Below, one piece after another: positions 62,296-64,000 of a DNA stretch of 64,000 nucleotides (the first letter of the stretch is position 1; each line of letters opens with the position of its first letter). The notes beneath the pieces are model-generated. The model was not told the origin of the DNA. It made no database searches and saw only the letters and a program-made list of their open reading frames with translations. The stretch comes from Hyphomonadaceae bacterium (lineage in GTDB: Bacteria; Pseudomonadota; Alphaproteobacteria; Caulobacterales; Aquidulcibacteraceae). Made by a program: the position numbers and the translations under genes. The DNA lies in contig JALHQO010000011.1 of assembly GCA_022841905.1 (NCBI GenBank), forward strand, positions 1-64,000. Direction: 5' to 3'.

Positions 62296-62772
62296 ATGAA
62301 GAAGCTCGTTGCCGCTCTGGCGGCTGTTTTCACTTTGGCCACCGCTGGCGTTGCGTCGGCGCAGGATTGGCGCGGCGGCGACCGCGATCGCGGCGAATGG
62401 CGCGGCGACCGCGATGATCGCGGCGGACGCGGCGATCGCGACTGGGATCGTGACAACTGGGATCGTGACAATCGTGGGCGCGGCGAAATTGTCGTGCGCG
62501 ATCTGCGCGGTCGCATCCACACCTTCGACCGCCGCGACCGCGAATGGGATACTATCATCCGCAGCCCGTTCGGCTTCCGCCCCGGCCCGACCTACGTCTA
62601 CACCGACGAGTGCCGTCGCGGCGAATGCCAGATCCACGTCTACGAACGCGGCAGCCGCCGGCCCGTCGCCGCCATCTGGGCGCCGCCGCTGAATAGCCCG
62701 CGCTATTTCAGCTACCGAGCGCACGAAGATTACGGCCATCGCCCGCTCGGCGGCAGACCGCGCTACTATTGA
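62296..62772 (+). CDS. Secreted Arg/Asp-rich protein (paralogue B, RD-rich N-terminus)
   Basis: Signal peptide; DRDRGEWRGDRDDRGGRGDRDWDRDNWDRDNRGRGE; PFGFRPGPTYVYTDECRRGECQIHVYERGSRRPVAAIWAPPL. Confidence 0.75.
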   Translation: MKKLVAALAAVFTLATAGVASAQDWRGGDRDRGEWRGDRDDRGGRGDRDWDRDNWDRDNRGRGEIVVRDLRGRIHTFDRRDREWDTIIRSPFGFRPGPTYVYTDECRRGECQIHVYERGSRRPVAAIWAPPLNSPRYFSYRAHEDYGHRPLGGRPRYY

Positions 62773-62803
62773 TCGCGACTGATCGACAAAAAGAAGCGTC
62801 CGC

Positions 62804-64000
62804 TTAGGCGGGCGCTTCGTTGTCGTGGGCGATGGGCTCGCCCATCAGTACCAGTTCTTCCGCGCCGGTTGGATGCACGGCGCACGTAATGTCCCACTGC
62901 GCTTTCGTCAGGCCTGCTTTCACTGCCACGGCGGCGAGCTGAATCTGTTCCGGGCTGTCGACACCGGCGATGTGGACCCCGAGCACGCGGTCGGTTTGCG
63001 TATCGACCACCATTTTCATCAGCACACGCTGCTCGTTCTGCGCGATGATGTGCTTCATCGGGCGGAAGGTGGTGCGGAAGACTTTGAGCTTGTGGCCTTT
63101 GGCACGCGCCTGCTCTTCGTTGAGCCCAACCGAGCCAACCGGCGGGCGCGAAAACACGGCGCTGGCGATGTCGGCATGATCGAAGGCCGTTGGCCGTCCG
63201 TGGAATTCGGTTTCCACGAACGCCATCGCTTCTCTGATGGCGACAGGCGTGAGGTTCACGCGATCGGTGACGTCGCCCACCGCCCAGATCGAGGGCACGC
63301 TGGAGCGGGAGAACTCATCGACGGCCACAGCGCCGCGATCGGTGAGGCGCACGCCGGCGGCTTCAAGCCCCATGCCGCTCGTGTTCGGTTCACGCCCGAT
63401 CGCCCACATGACATGATCGGCTTCGAGCTTCATCGAGTTGGAGAGTGAAACCAGTTTGCGGCCGTCGCTCAGCCCCGTCACCTCTTCTATGGTCGAGCCG
63501 CAAATGATCTTCACGCCGGTGCGCTCTAGATCGGCTTGAACGTGCGCGCGGATGTCGTGGTCGAAGCCGCGCAGAATGCGCTCGCCGCGATAGACGACCG
63601 TGGTCTCGACGCCGAGGCCGGAAAACACGGTGGCAAACTCCACCGCAATATAGCCGCCGCCGGCGATGACGATGCTGGCGGGCAAGTTTTCCAGCGTGAA
63701 AGCGTCGGTCGAGGTGATGCCGAACTCTTGGCCTTTGATCTCGCTAGGGCGCAGCGTGTGGCCGCCGACGGCGATCAGGATGCGCTCGGCGGTCACGGAA
63801 CGGCCCTCGCGCGTGAGGCGCACAGTGTGCGGATCAACGACGATGGCGCGGTCGTCGATCATTTCGACGGCGGCGGCTTCGAGGTTCTTGGCGTAGAGAC
63901 CCGAGAGCCGGTTCACTTCGTCTTGCACAGCGTCGCGCAAAGTCGGCCAATCGAAGCGCGCCCAATCGACGGTCCAGCCGAAGCCTTTGGCGTCGCGAAA
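62804..64000 (-). CDS. gor: Glutathione-disulfide reductase (partial; N-terminus beyond the right edge)
   Basis: IVIAGGGYIAVEFATVFSGLGVETTVVYRGERILRGFDHDIR; C-terminal AVHPTGAEELVLM; frame stays open to 64000. Confidence 0.92.
   Translation of the reverse strand, partial: FRDAKGFGWTVDWARFDWPTLRDAVQDEVNRLSGLYAKNLEAAAVEMIDDRAIVVDPHTVRLTREGRSVTAERILIAVGGHTLRPSEIKGQEFGITSTDAFTLENLPASIVIAGGGYIAVEFATVFSGLGVETTVVYRGERILRGFDHDIRAHVQADLERTGVKIICGSTIEEVTGLSDGRKLVSLSNSMKLEADHVMWAIGREPNTSGMGLEAAGVRLTDRGAVAVDEFSRSSVPSIWAVGDVTDRVNLTPVAIREAMAFVETEFHGRPTAFDHADIASAVFSRPPVGSVGLNEEQARAKGHKLKVFRTTFRPMKHIIAQNEQRVLMKMVVDTQTDRVLGVHIAGVDSPEQIQLAAVAVKAGLTKAQWDITCAVHPTGAEELVLMGEPIAHDNEAPA

Overview
GC-rich alphaproteobacterial chromosome segment that looks like a stalked or prosthecate Caulobacterales/Hyphomonadaceae-type bacterium, judging from hfaA-hfaB-hfaD, an SpmX-like protein, MipZ and the codon style. 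It opens with the 5' end of a 16S rRNA gene on the minus strand and continues with mostly dense housekeeping genes: cysE, queF, clpS-clpA, dacA-like, mipZ, panC, kynA-kynU, mgtE, csoR-like, lipB, DUF188, pccA-like, parA-like, gor, rpmG and two tRNA-Leu. There is no prophage, IS element, integron or CRISPR array. The less ordinary parts are: (1) a 36-aa single-TM micro-ORF overlapping both blaI and the M56 peptidase gene at 40951-41061; (2) a compact transcript-like unit at 38645-38863 with a 14-nt exact complement of the 16S 3' tail as Shine-Dalgarno, a 23-codon ORF and a terminator; (3) a TIR-TM-TM-TIR protein divergent from a cNMP-binding/patatin protein (33.4-36.4 kb); (4) a ~775-nt gap (24.1-24.9 kb) packed with perfect hairpins and no convincing ORF; (5) a palindromic repeat read in-frame inside a protein gene (60.15-60.29 kb); (6) tandem divergent paralogues (three lipoproteins at 36.4-38.1 kb, two Arg/Asp-rich secreted proteins at 61.5-62.8 kb); (7) an SpmX-like pseudo-muramidase. 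All homology calls come from reading the sequence; no database search was run.
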